DNA of 64,000 nt, taken from assembly GCA_002471825.1 (NCBI GenBank), contig DKQS01000006.1, positions 124,001-188,000 of the forward strand, given 5' to 3'. A program made the position numbers and the translations under genes. The first letter of the stretch is position 1; each line of letters starts with the position of its first letter. Positions 42,461 to 51,488 of the stretch are shown piece by piece. The DNA is from Flavobacteriaceae bacterium UBA7302 (lineage in GTDB: Bacteria; Bacteroidota; Bacteroidia; Flavobacteriales; Flavobacteriaceae). The notes beneath the pieces were generated by a model. It was not told the origin of the DNA and did not search any database. It worked only from the letters and a program-made list of their open reading frames with translations.

Positions 42461-43333
42461 TTAGTTCAAAACGCTAGCCACCATTTCTCCGATTTTTGCA
42501 GGAGAACTTACTACGTGGATTCCGTTTTCGGCTAAGATTTTCATTTTTGCTTGGGCGGTATCATCAGCACCACCTACAATTGCTCCGGCGTGTCCCATGG
42601 TTCTACCTGCTGGTGCCGTTTGTCCTGCAATAAATCCAACAACAGGTTTTCTATTACCATCAGCTTTGATCCACTGTGCAGCTTCGGCTTCTAAATTACC
42701 ACCAATCTCACCAATCATTACAATTGCATCAGTTTCTTCGTCGTTCATAAGCATTTCAACAGCCTCTTTGGTTGTTGTTCCGATAATTGGATCACCACCA
42801 ATACCAATAGCTGTTGTGATTCCGTATCCTTGTTTTACAACTTGGTCTGCAGCTTCATAGGTTAAGGTTCCAGATTTTGAAACAATACCAATATTTCCTT
42901 TCTTAAAGATGAATCCTGGCATGATTCCCACTTTCGCCTCATCCGGAGTAATCACCCCTGGACAGTTAGGTCCAACCAATCTCGTGTCTTTGTTTTCGAT
43001 GTAAGCCTTTACTTTGGCCATATCAGCCGTAGGAATTCCTTCAGTAATACAAATAATTACTTTGATACCCGCATCAGCAGATTCCATTATAGCATCGGCT
43101 GCAAATGCTGGTGGAACGAAAATAATTGATGTATCGGCACCTACTTTGTCTACAGCTTCTTTTACAGTATTAAAAACTGGTTTCCCCAAATGTTCCATTC
43201 CTCCTTTTCCTGGAGTTACACCACCAACTACGTTGGTACCATAATCGATCATTTGACCAGCGTGAAAAGTTCCTTCACTACCTGTAAATCCTTGTACTAT
43301 AATTTTTGAATTCTTGTTAACTAAAACACTCAT
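42461..43333 (-). CDS. sucD: Succinyl-CoA synthetase subunit alpha
   Basis: A 290-residue protein with the CoA-binding Rossmann domain (GFTGSEGTFHAGQMIDYGTNVVGG) and the phosphohistidine motif GHAGAIVGG. The alpha subunit carries the active-site His of the TCA-cycle enzyme that makes ATP/GTP from succinyl-CoA. sucC (beta) is not in the window. The start MSVLVNKNSK at 43333 is chosen over an upstream 43360 start. Confidence 0.96.
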   Translation of the reverse strand: MSVLVNKNSKIIVQGFTGSEGTFHAGQMIDYGTNVVGGVTPGKGGMEHLGKPVFNTVKEAVDKVGADTSIIFVPPAFAADAIMESADAGIKVIICITEGIPTADMAKVKAYIENKDTRLVGPNCPGVITPDEAKVGIMPGFIFKKGNIGIVSKSGTLTYEAADQVVKQGYGITTAIGIGGDPIIGTTTKEAVEMLMNDEETDAIVMIGEIGGNLEAEAAQWIKADGNRKPVVGFIAGQTAPAGRTMGHAGAIVGGADDTAQAKMKILAENGIHVVSSPAKIGEMVASVLN

Positions 43334-43357
43334 GATTATTATATAATTTTGGTGTTG

Positions 43358-43388
43358 CAAAAATAGGTCATTCAGCTACCTATTACAA
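43358..43388 (-). promoter_or_regulatory. Promoter of sucD
   Basis: On the minus strand TTG (43386-43388), 20-bp spacer, TATTTTTG (43358-43365), 24 bp before the ATG at 43333. Confidence 0.55.
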
Positions 43389-43398
43389 CAATTTTTCT

Positions 43399-44319
43399 TT
43401 ACTTTTTTGATGGTCTTGTGACCTTGCTTAAATACACGGCTTCACGTAATGTTTGTCGGTATTCTTTCACTGGAGTTCCGTAATAAATTCCTTTTTTCAA
43501 AGACTTTGTTACTCCCGTTTGAGCCATGACTACAGTTCCTTTTTCAATATGAATATCACTGATAACACCAACCTGACCCCAAAGGGTCACTTCATCTTCA
43601 ATTACCGTACATCCAGCAATACCCGTTTGGGCCGCTATCAAACATTTTTTACCGATTACCGTGTCATGTCCAACATGCACTTGGTTGTCTAGCTTAGATC
43701 CGACTCCGATGGTCGTATCTCCCGTCACGCCTTTATCGATGGTACAACTAGCACCCAGATCAACATTGTCTTCCAATACCACTCTTCCTCCAGAAATGAG
43801 TTGGTCAAATCCTTCGGGTCTATTCTTGTAATAAAATCCGTCTGAACCTAATACACAATTCGCATGAATGGTTACATTATCTCCAATAACAGTATTATCA
43901 TAAATGGAAACATTGGCATGAATCAAACAGTTCTTTCCAATCTTAACATTGTTTCCAATAAAAACATTAGGTTGAATGATAGTGCCTTCTCCAATTTGTG
44001 CAGAATCCGAAATGGATGCTTTGGAAGCAATAAACGGATTGAAATGAACGGTGAGTTTGTTGAAATCGCGAAACGGATCATCAGAAATTAACAAGGATTT
44101 GCCTTTAGGACATTCCACTTCCTTATTGATCAAAACGGTCGTTGCTTTGGACTTTAAGGCTTTGTCATAATATTTTGGATGATCTACAAAGACAATGTCT
44201 CCAGGTTCAACAACATGAATTTCATTCATGCCCAAAACTTCAAACTCTGGATTACCAACGAAACTTACACCTAAGATTTCAGCGATGCTTTTAAGTGTTT
44301 GAGGTGCAGAAAACTTCAT
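43399..44319 (-). CDS. LpxD-paralogue UDP-3-O-acylglucosamine N-acyltransferase
   Basis: A 306-residue left-handed beta-helix protein with the LpxD layout: N-terminal uridine-binding region (EILGVSFVGNPEFEVLGM), hexapeptide repeats (KIGKNCLIHANVSIYDNTVIGDNVTI) and C-terminal helix. It resembles the first LpxD gene at 47090 but is shorter. It lies between efp and sucD. A second LpxD-like protein in Bacteroidota lpx regions is known by position but its exact role is not established here; a tailoring acyltransferase is possible. Confidence 0.84.
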   Translation of the reverse strand: MKFSAPQTLKSIAEILGVSFVGNPEFEVLGMNEIHVVEPGDIVFVDHPKYYDKALKSKATTVLINKEVECPKGKSLLISDDPFRDFNKLTVHFNPFIASKASISDSAQIGEGTIIQPNVFIGNNVKIGKNCLIHANVSIYDNTVIGDNVTIHANCVLGSDGFYYKNRPEGFDQLISGGRVVLEDNVDLGASCTIDKGVTGDTTIGVGSKLDNQVHVGHDTVIGKKCLIAAQTGIAGCTVIEDEVTLWGQVGVISDIHIEKGTVVMAQTGVTKSLKKGIYYGTPVKEYRQTLREAVYLSKVTRPSKK

Positions 44320-44338
44320 GAATAATAGTCAGAATGAA

Positions 44339-44905
44339 TTATTCCTTGATGCGTTCTTGATACGTCCCTTTGGTCGTTTCAATCTTGATCTTATCACCTT
44401 CATTGATGAACAAAGGTACGTTCACTGTTGCTCCAGTTTCCACAGTGGCGGGCTTCGTAGCATTTGTTGCCGTATTTCCTTTTACTCCTGGTTCTGTATG
44501 CGTTACTTCTAAAATAACACTAGCAGGCATTTCAACGGACAACGGCATGTTGTCTTCAGAATTGATAATGATGGTCACTACCTCTCCCTCTTTCATTAAT
44601 TCAGGTGTATCTAAGGAACTTTTCTGAAGTTGAATTTGGGTGTAATCATTCTGATTCATGAAATGATAAGCTTCACCATCATTATACAGATATTGGAATT
44701 TGTGTGTTTCTACACGAACATCGTCAATTTTTCTTCCAGATGGAAAGGTGTTGTCGATGACTTTTCCCGTAGTCACACTTTTTAATTTGGTTCTTACAAA
44801 AGCAGGACCTTTACCAGGTTTTACGTGTAAAAATTCCACAATTTTGTAAATATCGTTGTTGTAACGAATGCATAATCCATTTCTAATATCTGAAGTAGAT
44901 GCCAT
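44339..44905 (-). CDS. efp: Translation elongation factor P
   Basis: A 188-residue EF-P with the KOW/KH-like N-terminal barrel and the conserved tip PGKGPAFVR, in which Lys32 is the expected modified residue, and C-terminal motif GATVNVPLFINEGDKIKIET. It rescues polyproline stalls. Embedded in the lpx cluster, 8 nt after lpxA. The modifying enzymes are not nearby. Confidence 0.97.
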   Translation of the reverse strand: MASTSDIRNGLCIRYNNDIYKIVEFLHVKPGKGPAFVRTKLKSVTTGKVIDNTFPSGRKIDDVRVETHKFQYLYNDGEAYHFMNQNDYTQIQLQKSSLDTPELMKEGEVVTIIINSEDNMPLSVEMPASVILEVTHTEPGVKGNTATNATKPATVETGATVNVPLFINEGDKIKIETTKGTYQERIKE

Positions 44906-44913
44906 GTAATTTA

Positions 44914-45699
44914 TTAATTTGAATTGTTATATCCTTTCATAATTCCTCGATGCGAATGCTTAATGAATTGAATAATCTCATCGCGTTCTGGAGTTGCTTC
45001 CATTTCCGCTTCAATGATATTAATCGCTTGGGAATTGTTGTAGTTCTTTTGAAATAAGATTCTGTAAATGTTCTGAATCTCTCTAATTTTTTCGCTGCTA
45101 AAGCCCCTTCTTCTTAAACCGATGGAATTAATACCCACATAAGAAAGTGGCTCACGTGCTGCTTTTACATAAGGCGGAACGTCTTTACGCACCAAAGATC
45201 CCCCTGTAACGAAGGCGTGACTTCCTACAGACGCAAATTGATGAACGGCTACCATACCAGCTAAAATCACGTTATCTCCAATCGTCACATGACCTGCTAA
45301 GGTGGAATTGTTTGAAAAAATACAATTATCACCTACCAAGCAATCGTGTGCAATGTGGCTGTAGGCCATGATCAAACAATTATCCCCAATTACAGTTTTC
45401 ATGCGGTCTCTTGTACCCCTGTTGATGGTCACACATTCCCTGATGGTTACGTTATCACCTATTTCGACAGTGGTTTCTTCGTCATCAAACTTTAAATCTT
45501 GTGGAATGGCCGAGATAACAGAGCCTGGGAAAATTCTACAGTTCTTTCCAATGACTGCCCCTTCCATGATGGTCACGTTGGAACCAATCCAACTTCCCGA
45601 GCCAATTTTTACATTGTTGCTAATAGTTGTAAATGGTTCTACAACAACATTACGTGCAATTTTAGCTTGGGGATGTACGTATGCTAGTGGTTGGTTCAT
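44914..45699 (-). CDS. lpxA: UDP-N-acetylglucosamine acyltransferase LpxA
   Basis: A 261-residue trimeric left-handed beta-helix protein; hexapeptide repeats (KIGSGSWIGSNVTIMEGAV) and the LpxA signature RGTRDRMKTVIGDNCLIMAYSHIAHDC, with the catalytic His in HIAHD. It adds the first 3-hydroxyacyl chain of lipid A. It starts 2 nt after the lpxC/fabZ stop. Confidence 0.96.
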   Translation of the reverse strand: MNQPLAYVHPQAKIARNVVVEPFTTISNNVKIGSGSWIGSNVTIMEGAVIGKNCRIFPGSVISAIPQDLKFDDEETTVEIGDNVTIRECVTINRGTRDRMKTVIGDNCLIMAYSHIAHDCLVGDNCIFSNNSTLAGHVTIGDNVILAGMVAVHQFASVGSHAFVTGGSLVRKDVPPYVKAAREPLSYVGINSIGLRRRGFSSEKIREIQNIYRILFQKNYNNSQAINIIEAEMEATPERDEIIQFIKHSHRGIMKGYNNSN

Positions 45700-45701
45700 A
45701 A

Positions 45702-47093
45702 TTATTTACGTTTTGATATTTGGGCCATTAACTCGGCTTCAACAACCAATTTGTTGTTTGCGTAACCGTAGGCTTGCATATGGGCAATTCCCCTTCTAAT
45801 CGGAGTTAATAATTCGCATTTAAAGATCAAAGTGTCACCAGGAAGTACCTTTTGTTTGAATTTTACATTGTCTATTTTCATAAAATAGGTCAAGTAATTC
45901 TCAGGGTCTGGAACAGTACTTAATACCAAAATTCCACCACATTGCGCCATGGCTTCTACTTGTAACACACCAGGCATTACCGGAGCTCCAGGGAAATGAC
46001 CTACGAAGAAATCTTCGTTCATGGTCACATTTTTCATTCCGACTACGTGCTTGTCAGACAACTCAATAATCCGATCTACTAATAAAAATGGAGGTCTGTG
46101 AGGAAGAATATCCATGATTTGATGAATATCCATTAAAGGTTGTTCCGTCAAATCGAACTGAGGAACTTTATTTCTTTTTTCCGCTTTGATCAATTTGGAA
46201 AGTTTCTTCGCAAATTGGGTGTTTACCAAATGCCCAGGTTTGTTGGCGATTACCTTTCCGCGGATTCTTGTTCCAACTAAGGCAAGATCACCAATTACAT
46301 CCAACAACTTGTGTCTTGCGGCCTCATTGGCCCAATGTAAGGTTAGATTATCAAGAATTCCGTTTGGCTTTATGGTAATGTTATCTTTATTGAATGCTTT
46401 TTTCAAGCGTTGCATGGTAGGTTCAGACAATTCCTTATCCACGTAAACAATCGCGTTGTTTAAATCACCACCCTTAATCAAATCATTTTCTAACAGCATT
46501 TCAATCTCATGCAAAAAACTAAAGGTTCTGGCCGCTGCAATTTCCTTCTTAAAATCTGATATGTGCTCTAAAGTGGCATTTTGAGTGCCTAAAATCTTCG
46601 TTCCGAAATCCACCATCGTGGTCACTTCATATTCTTCCGATGGCATCAAAATGATTTCACTACCTGTAGTTTCATCTTTGTAAGAGATGATTTCTTTTAC
46701 AATATATTCTTCAATATCAGCATCTTGCACTTCAATTCCAGCCTTTTCAATGGCTTCTACGAAGTATTTCGAAGAACCGTCCATAATCGGTGGTTCTGAC
46801 GCGTCAATTTCAATAAGCATATTGTCAATGTCCAATCCGACTGCAGCTGCTAAAATGTGCTCTGAAGTCTGAATTTGAACTCCATTTTTTTCAAGGTTGG
46901 TTCCTCTTTGCGTGTTAATCACATATTCTGCTTTTGCTTCAATGACAGGTGATCCTTCTAAATCCACACGTACGAAGGCAAAACCATGATTCACTGGAGC
47001 AGGTTTTAAGGTCATCGTAACATTATTTCCTGTATGCAAACCAACCCCTGTTAAGGTGATTGGGTTTTTTATTGTTTTTTGTTTTGTACTCAT
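45702..47093 (-). CDS. lpxC/fabZ: Bifunctional LpxC deacetylase / FabZ dehydratase
   Basis: A 463-residue fusion typical of Bacteroidota. The N-terminal LpxC part (about 1-300) holds zinc ligand His79 (QTSEHILAA) and NEAARHKLLDVIGDLAL with the other His/Asp ligands; the FabZ hot-dog part (about 315-463) holds HRPPFLLVDRI and the catalytic His of HFPGAPVMPGVLQVEAMAQ. LpxC performs the committed deacetylation of lipid A synthesis, and FabZ dehydrates 3-hydroxyacyl-ACP, competing for the shared precursor. Overlaps lpxD by 4 nt. Confidence 0.97.
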   Translation of the reverse strand: MSTKQKTIKNPITLTGVGLHTGNNVTMTLKPAPVNHGFAFVRVDLEGSPVIEAKAEYVINTQRGTNLEKNGVQIQTSEHILAAAVGLDIDNMLIEIDASEPPIMDGSSKYFVEAIEKAGIEVQDADIEEYIVKEIISYKDETTGSEIILMPSEEYEVTTMVDFGTKILGTQNATLEHISDFKKEIAAARTFSFLHEIEMLLENDLIKGGDLNNAIVYVDKELSEPTMQRLKKAFNKDNITIKPNGILDNLTLHWANEAARHKLLDVIGDLALVGTRIRGKVIANKPGHLVNTQFAKKLSKLIKAEKRNKVPQFDLTEQPLMDIHQIMDILPHRPPFLLVDRIIELSDKHVVGMKNVTMNEDFFVGHFPGAPVMPGVLQVEAMAQCGGILVLSTVPDPENYLTYFMKIDNVKFKQKVLPGDTLIFKCELLTPIRRGIAHMQAYGYANNKLVVEAELMAQISKRK

Positions 47094-48118
47094 TCTGATA
47101 GAGTATTTTTTTTCTTCATTTCGTTTACCGAAGCTACAATCTTTGGTAGATTTCTGAAGTAAACATAGCTTTTATTAAAATCGTTGTATCCAAAAGCTGG
47201 TGTTCCTTGTACGGCCTCACCATCTTTGATGTTCTTAGTTATTCCCGATTGCGCTTGAATTTTTACACTATTTCCTATGGTCACATGACCAACAATACCA
47301 ACTTGACCACCAATCATACAGTTCGCTCCAACTTTTGTAGAACCTGCAATTCCCGTTTGGGCTGCAATCACAGTGTTTTTTCCAACTTCAACATTATGTG
47401 CAATCTGAATTTGATTGTCGAGCTTCACCCCTTTTCTAATAATGGTTGAACCTAGAGTAGCTCTATCAATCGTGCTATTGGAGCCAATATCCACATTGTC
47501 TTCGATTATGACATTTCCGATTTGGGGTACCGCTTTGAATTCTCCATTGTCATTGGGTGCAAAACCAAATCCGTCTGAACCAATAATAGAACCAGAATGT
47601 ATTTTACAATTCTTACCAATGACGCTTTCAGAGTAAATTTTCACTCCCGAAAATACCGTGGTGTTATCTCCAATACAAACATTATCTCCGATATAAACCT
47701 GAGGATAAATCTTCACATTATCACCAATAACAACATTTTCGCCTACATAAGAAAAAGCCCCGAAATAGGGGTTTTCTCCAATCTTCGCCGAATCAGATCG
47801 ATAACTTGGTTGTTCGATTCCGCTTTTGTTATTTTTTACCTCATTGTAAAACTCCAATAATCTCGAAAAGGACTTGTAGGCATTATCCACTCGAATCAAA
47901 GTGGCATTGGTTTCGGAGTCTAATTCAAGATCCCTATTTACAATGGCAACAGATGCATTTGTGGTATATATATAAGGTGTGTATTTTGGGTTTGATAAAA
48001 AGGTTAACGAGCCCTTTTCTCCCTCTTCAATTTTCGAAAGTTTAAATACTTCTTCTTCAGGATTTCCAACAACATCACCTTCAAGTATTTCCGCTATTTG
48101 TTGCGCTGTAAATTTCAT
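47090..48118 (-). CDS. lpxD: UDP-3-O-acylglucosamine N-acyltransferase LpxD
   Basis: A 342-residue LpxD: N-terminal uridine-binding domain (MKFTAQQIAEILEGDVVGNPEEEV), a long beta-helix and the catalytic His region QIAHNVEVGKN. It adds the second acyl chain to lipid A precursor. ATG at 48118 is preferred; TTG at 48127 adds only three residues. TATTTTTG (48125-48132, minus) lies 6 nt before the ATG, so a near-leaderless promoter is possible although no -33 match was found. Heads the lpx block. Confidence 0.95.
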   Translation of the reverse strand: MKFTAQQIAEILEGDVVGNPEEEVFKLSKIEEGEKGSLTFLSNPKYTPYIYTTNASVAIVNRDLELDSETNATLIRVDNAYKSFSRLLEFYNEVKNNKSGIEQPSYRSDSAKIGENPYFGAFSYVGENVVIGDNVKIYPQVYIGDNVCIGDNTTVFSGVKIYSESVIGKNCKIHSGSIIGSDGFGFAPNDNGEFKAVPQIGNVIIEDNVDIGSNSTIDRATLGSTIIRKGVKLDNQIQIAHNVEVGKNTVIAAQTGIAGSTKVGANCMIGGQVGIVGHVTIGNSVKIQAQSGITKNIKDGEAVQGTPAFGYNDFNKSYVYFRNLPKIVASVNEMKKKNTLSE

Positions 48119-48152
48119 TATCCGCAAAAATATAAAAATATATAGATACTGT

Positions 48153-49409
48153 CTATGGTAATTTAGGATAACAAAGAAAATACTTAATCACAGGCTTTTC
48201 TAATGCTTTAAGATTGAAGTGATCTGAAGCTTTGGTTAATTCCAGTAATTTTCCTTGTTTGTTAAGGATCATAATGGGATTATGATCGGCATAGGCCCTA
48301 TTTTCAATTTGTCCAGAAAGAACGAAGTAATGAAGGTTATCTTGGTTAATCCCTGGATGTTTTTCCAATACTTTGGATTTCAACTTTCCTATTTTTTCCT
48401 CTGAAATTGGGTTTTTATGAATGTCAATCTTAAACAACCGCCTGTCAATCAATCTTTTTGATAATGATGAAAGAATGAAATCATCATGATGACACCACTC
48501 TTTTATGGCAGACAAAATATCAAAATCGTCAAGCTTCGAAAATTTATCAAGCACCTCTGAATCGAAATTATCTTTTCCAATAGAGTGCTTTAAGAAGAAA
48601 AGTAACGTACTGCTTCCGAACAATACTTTCCCATTTTGGACCAACTCTTTGGCTCTTTGCAACACCTTAACCAGCAAATGTTCAGCGACCAATCCGGTTT
48701 TATGCAAATACACCTGCCAATACATCAATCTTCTAGAAATAAGGAATTTTTCAACCGAATAGATTCCCTTTTGTTCAATCACCAATTGATCGTTTTTTAC
48801 ATTCATCATGGTAATCAATCGATCTGAGGCAATATTCCCTTCAGTAACACCTGTGTAAAAGCTATCTCGGTTGAGATAATCCAGACGATCGATATCCAAC
48901 TGGCTCGATATCAGTTGATTCATAAAGTTCCGTTCGTACTTTCCTTCGAAAATTGCAATGGCCAAACTCAATTTTCCATCAAACTCCTCGTTCAACTTTT
49001 TCATGAAAAGCAAGGAGATTTCCTCGTGCGTAATGTCTTGCACGATGCTATGCTCCAAAGCATGTGAGAAAGCTCCGTGACCAATATCGTGCAATAAAAT
49101 GGCAAGGTAAAGGGCATTCTCTTCCTCTTTGGAAATTTCAATTTCTTTAAACCTTAGTACACGAACCACTTTTTGCATCAAATACATACAGCCTATGGCG
49201 TGATGAAATCGTGTGTGATTCGCTCCTGGATATACTAAGTTGGAAAATCCCATCTGGGTGATTCTTCGCAACCTCTGAAAATAAGGATGTTCGATAATGT
49301 CAAATACAATGGGATTGGAAATTTGGATGAACCCATAAATGGGATCATTGATAATTTTTAGCTTATTCGCTTTGCCTTTTTTCAATGCGTTTCTCTCTTG
49401 AATAGCCAA
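48153..49409 (-). CDS. HD-domain phosphohydrolase (dNTPase-like)
   Basis: A 418-residue HD-superfamily protein: upstream His (ANHTRFHHAIG, about 65-72), LLHDIGHGAFSHALEH (His107, Asp108) and later Asp (QLDIDRLDYLNRD). It matches the COG1078 family, related to dGTPases and SAMHD1, with about 150 helical C-terminal residues. Nucleotide substrate unknown. The only usable start is TTG at 49409. It ends 34 bp before lpxD and is divergent from porX. Confidence 0.87.
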   Translation of the reverse strand: MAIQERNALKKGKANKLKIINDPIYGFIQISNPIVFDIIEHPYFQRLRRITQMGFSNLVYPGANHTRFHHAIGCMYLMQKVVRVLRFKEIEISKEEENALYLAILLHDIGHGAFSHALEHSIVQDITHEEISLLFMKKLNEEFDGKLSLAIAIFEGKYERNFMNQLISSQLDIDRLDYLNRDSFYTGVTEGNIASDRLITMMNVKNDQLVIEQKGIYSVEKFLISRRLMYWQVYLHKTGLVAEHLLVKVLQRAKELVQNGKVLFGSSTLLFFLKHSIGKDNFDSEVLDKFSKLDDFDILSAIKEWCHHDDFILSSLSKRLIDRRLFKIDIHKNPISEEKIGKLKSKVLEKHPGINQDNLHYFVLSGQIENRAYADHNPIMILNKQGKLLELTKASDHFNLKALEKPVIKYFLCYPKLP

Positions 49410-49511
49410 AATACAAACATTATTTTTTTTGACAATATTTTATCATTTTAGAAATTTAGAACTAAATGTATTTGTATACTTTTAAAGCAGTTTACACGTT
49501 ATTGTGAAAGT

Positions 49512-51059
49512 ATGAGTAAGATAAATATATTATGGGTTGATGATGAAATTGAATTACTTCAAGCCCACATCATTTTTTTGTCCAACAAAGGTTACGAAGT
49601 TACCACAAGCACAAATGGTACTGATGCCATCGAATTGGTAAACGAACAGTCTTTTGATGTAGTTTTCCTGGATGAAAATATGCCGGGCATTACAGGATTA
49701 GAAACCCTTACACAAATAAAACAAGACCATCCGAATCTTCCAGTAGTGATGATTACCAAAAGTGAGGAAGAGTACATAATGGAAGAGGCTATTGGATCTA
49801 AAATTGCGGATTATTTGATCAAACCCGTTAATCCGAATCAGATTTTGTTGTCTCTTAAAAAGATATTGGATAACTCCAGATTGGTTACCGAGAAAACCAC
49901 TTCCAGCTATCAGCAAGAATTTAGAAATATTTCGATGGATTTGGCCATGGTCAATTCGTATGAGGATTGGATTACACTCTACAAAAAACTCATTCACTGG
50001 GAATTAGCCTTGGAGAACATTAACGATTCTGGCATGTTGGAAATTCTTGAAAGTCAAAAAGCCGAAGCCAACAATCTGTTTTTCAAATTTGTGAAACGGA
50101 ATTATGAAGATTTATTAACTGCCGAAGACAAACCTACTTTTTCACATACGTTATTCAAAGATTACGTCGCGCCCAATTTGTCAAAAAATCAAGGGGTGCT
50201 CTGGTTGGTCATTGATAATTTGAGGTATGATCAGTTTCGCATCTTAGAACCCATCATCAATGAGTTTTACAAAAAAGATGAAGAACATTCTTATTACTCC
50301 ATTCTTCCTACGGCAACACAATATGCGAGAAATTCCATTTTTTCTGGTTTGATGCCATCTGAAATGGAAAAACGATATCCGCAGTACTGGAAAAATGATA
50401 CGGATGAAGGCGGAATGAATTTGTATGAGAAGGAATTTCTAGAAAGTCAAATTCAGCGATTAGGATTGGATATAAAGTTTGATTACTTTAAAATATCGAG
50501 TTTAAAGGCCGGGAAAGATTTGGTGGATGGTTTTAATAGCTTGAAGCAGAATGATTTAACGGCAGTAGTTTACAATTTTGTTGACATGCTTTCCCATGCA
50601 AAAACAGAAATGGAAGTGATTAAAGAATTGGCTGCCGATGATAAGGCCTATCGATCGCTCACTTTGAGTTGGTTTAAAAATTCACCGCTATTGGAAATGA
50701 TTCAAAAAGCCAATGCATTGAACCTGAAACTTATTTTGACTACTGATCACGGAACCATTAACTGCAAGCAGCCAACTAAGGTTATTGGTAACAAGAACAT
50801 CAGCTCAAATTTGAGATACAAAACAGGTAGGAGCTTGACCTATCAAGATAAAGATGTCTATGCTGTTAAGAATCCTAAGGATATTTACTTGCCTACCATG
50901 GCCATGAATAGTCCCTTTATTTTCGCCAAAGAAGATTTGTTCTTTGCTTATCCGAATAACTTCAACCATTTTGTGAAGTATTACAAGAATACCTATCAGC
51001 ATGGTGGTGTTTCCTTAGAAGAAATGATTATTCCTTGCGCCGTATATTCGCCAAAGTAA
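49512..51059 (+). CDS. porX: PorX: response regulator with PglZ domain (T9SS control)
   Basis: A 515-residue protein: REC domain (about 1-120; acidic pocket Asp10-Asp11, phosphoacceptor Asp54, Thr82, Lys104) and a C-terminal PglZ/alkaline-phosphatase-like domain (about 200-515; YSILPTATQYARNSIFSGLMPSEM, TTDHGTINC). This is the layout of PorX, which with the kinase PorY controls type IX secretion genes in Porphyromonas gingivalis and has phosphodiesterase activity. The partner kinase is not in the window. tsaE follows after 15 nt. Confidence 0.93.
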   Translation: MSKINILWVDDEIELLQAHIIFLSNKGYEVTTSTNGTDAIELVNEQSFDVVFLDENMPGITGLETLTQIKQDHPNLPVVMITKSEEEYIMEEAIGSKIADYLIKPVNPNQILLSLKKILDNSRLVTEKTTSSYQQEFRNISMDLAMVNSYEDWITLYKKLIHWELALENINDSGMLEILESQKAEANNLFFKFVKRNYEDLLTAEDKPTFSHTLFKDYVAPNLSKNQGVLWLVIDNLRYDQFRILEPIINEFYKKDEEHSYYSILPTATQYARNSIFSGLMPSEMEKRYPQYWKNDTDEGGMNLYEKEFLESQIQRLGLDIKFDYFKISSLKAGKDLVDGFNSLKQNDLTAVVYNFVDMLSHAKTEMEVIKELAADDKAYRSLTLSWFKNSPLLEMIQKANALNLKLILTTDHGTINCKQPTKVIGNKNISSNLRYKTGRSLTYQDKDVYAVKNPKDIYLPTMAMNSPFIFAKEDLFFAYPNNFNHFVKYYKNTYQHGGVSLEEMIIPCAVYSPK

Positions 51060-51074
51060 TTCAGCTTTCGTTTT

Positions 51075-51488
51075 ATGAAAAAAAAATATTCTCTGGAAGA
51101 AATAGATGCGATCGCACAAAAAGTCATTCAAGAATCTCGTTATAAAATAGTATTATTCTACGGGGCTATGGGTGCAGGCAAAACCACATTGATAAAGTCC
51201 ATTTGCAAGCACTTGCAGTCCGAAGATGTCATCTCCTCTCCTACTTTTTCTTTGGTGAACGAATACCGAACAACTTCTGATGAACTGATTTATCATTTTG
51301 ATTTCTACCGAATTGATGATGAGGAAGAAGCACTGGATATAGGAATAGAGGACTATTTTGGCAGTGATACATGGTGTTTGGTAGAATGGCCTGAGAATAT
51401 TGAAAATTTATTACCTTTAGAATCCGTCAAAATAAATCTGGCATATGCAGATGATGGAAAACGGTCAATACAATTAATTCAACCATAA
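51075..51488 (+). CDS. tsaE: tRNA t6A biosynthesis ATPase TsaE
   Basis: A 137-residue protein with Walker A GAMGAGKTT (30-38), SSPTFSLVNEY and HFDFYRIDDEEEALDIG. It is the ATPase of the TsaBDE complex that makes threonylcarbamoyl-A37 on ANN-decoding tRNAs. The stop and the next ATG share one A (TAATG), so translation is coupled to the downstream alanine-dehydrogenase-like gene. Confidence 0.95.
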   Translation: MKKKYSLEEIDAIAQKVIQESRYKIVLFYGAMGAGKTTLIKSICKHLQSEDVISSPTFSLVNEYRTTSDELIYHFDFYRIDDEEEALDIGIEDYFGSDTWCLVEWPENIENLLPLESVKINLAYADDGKRSIQLIQP

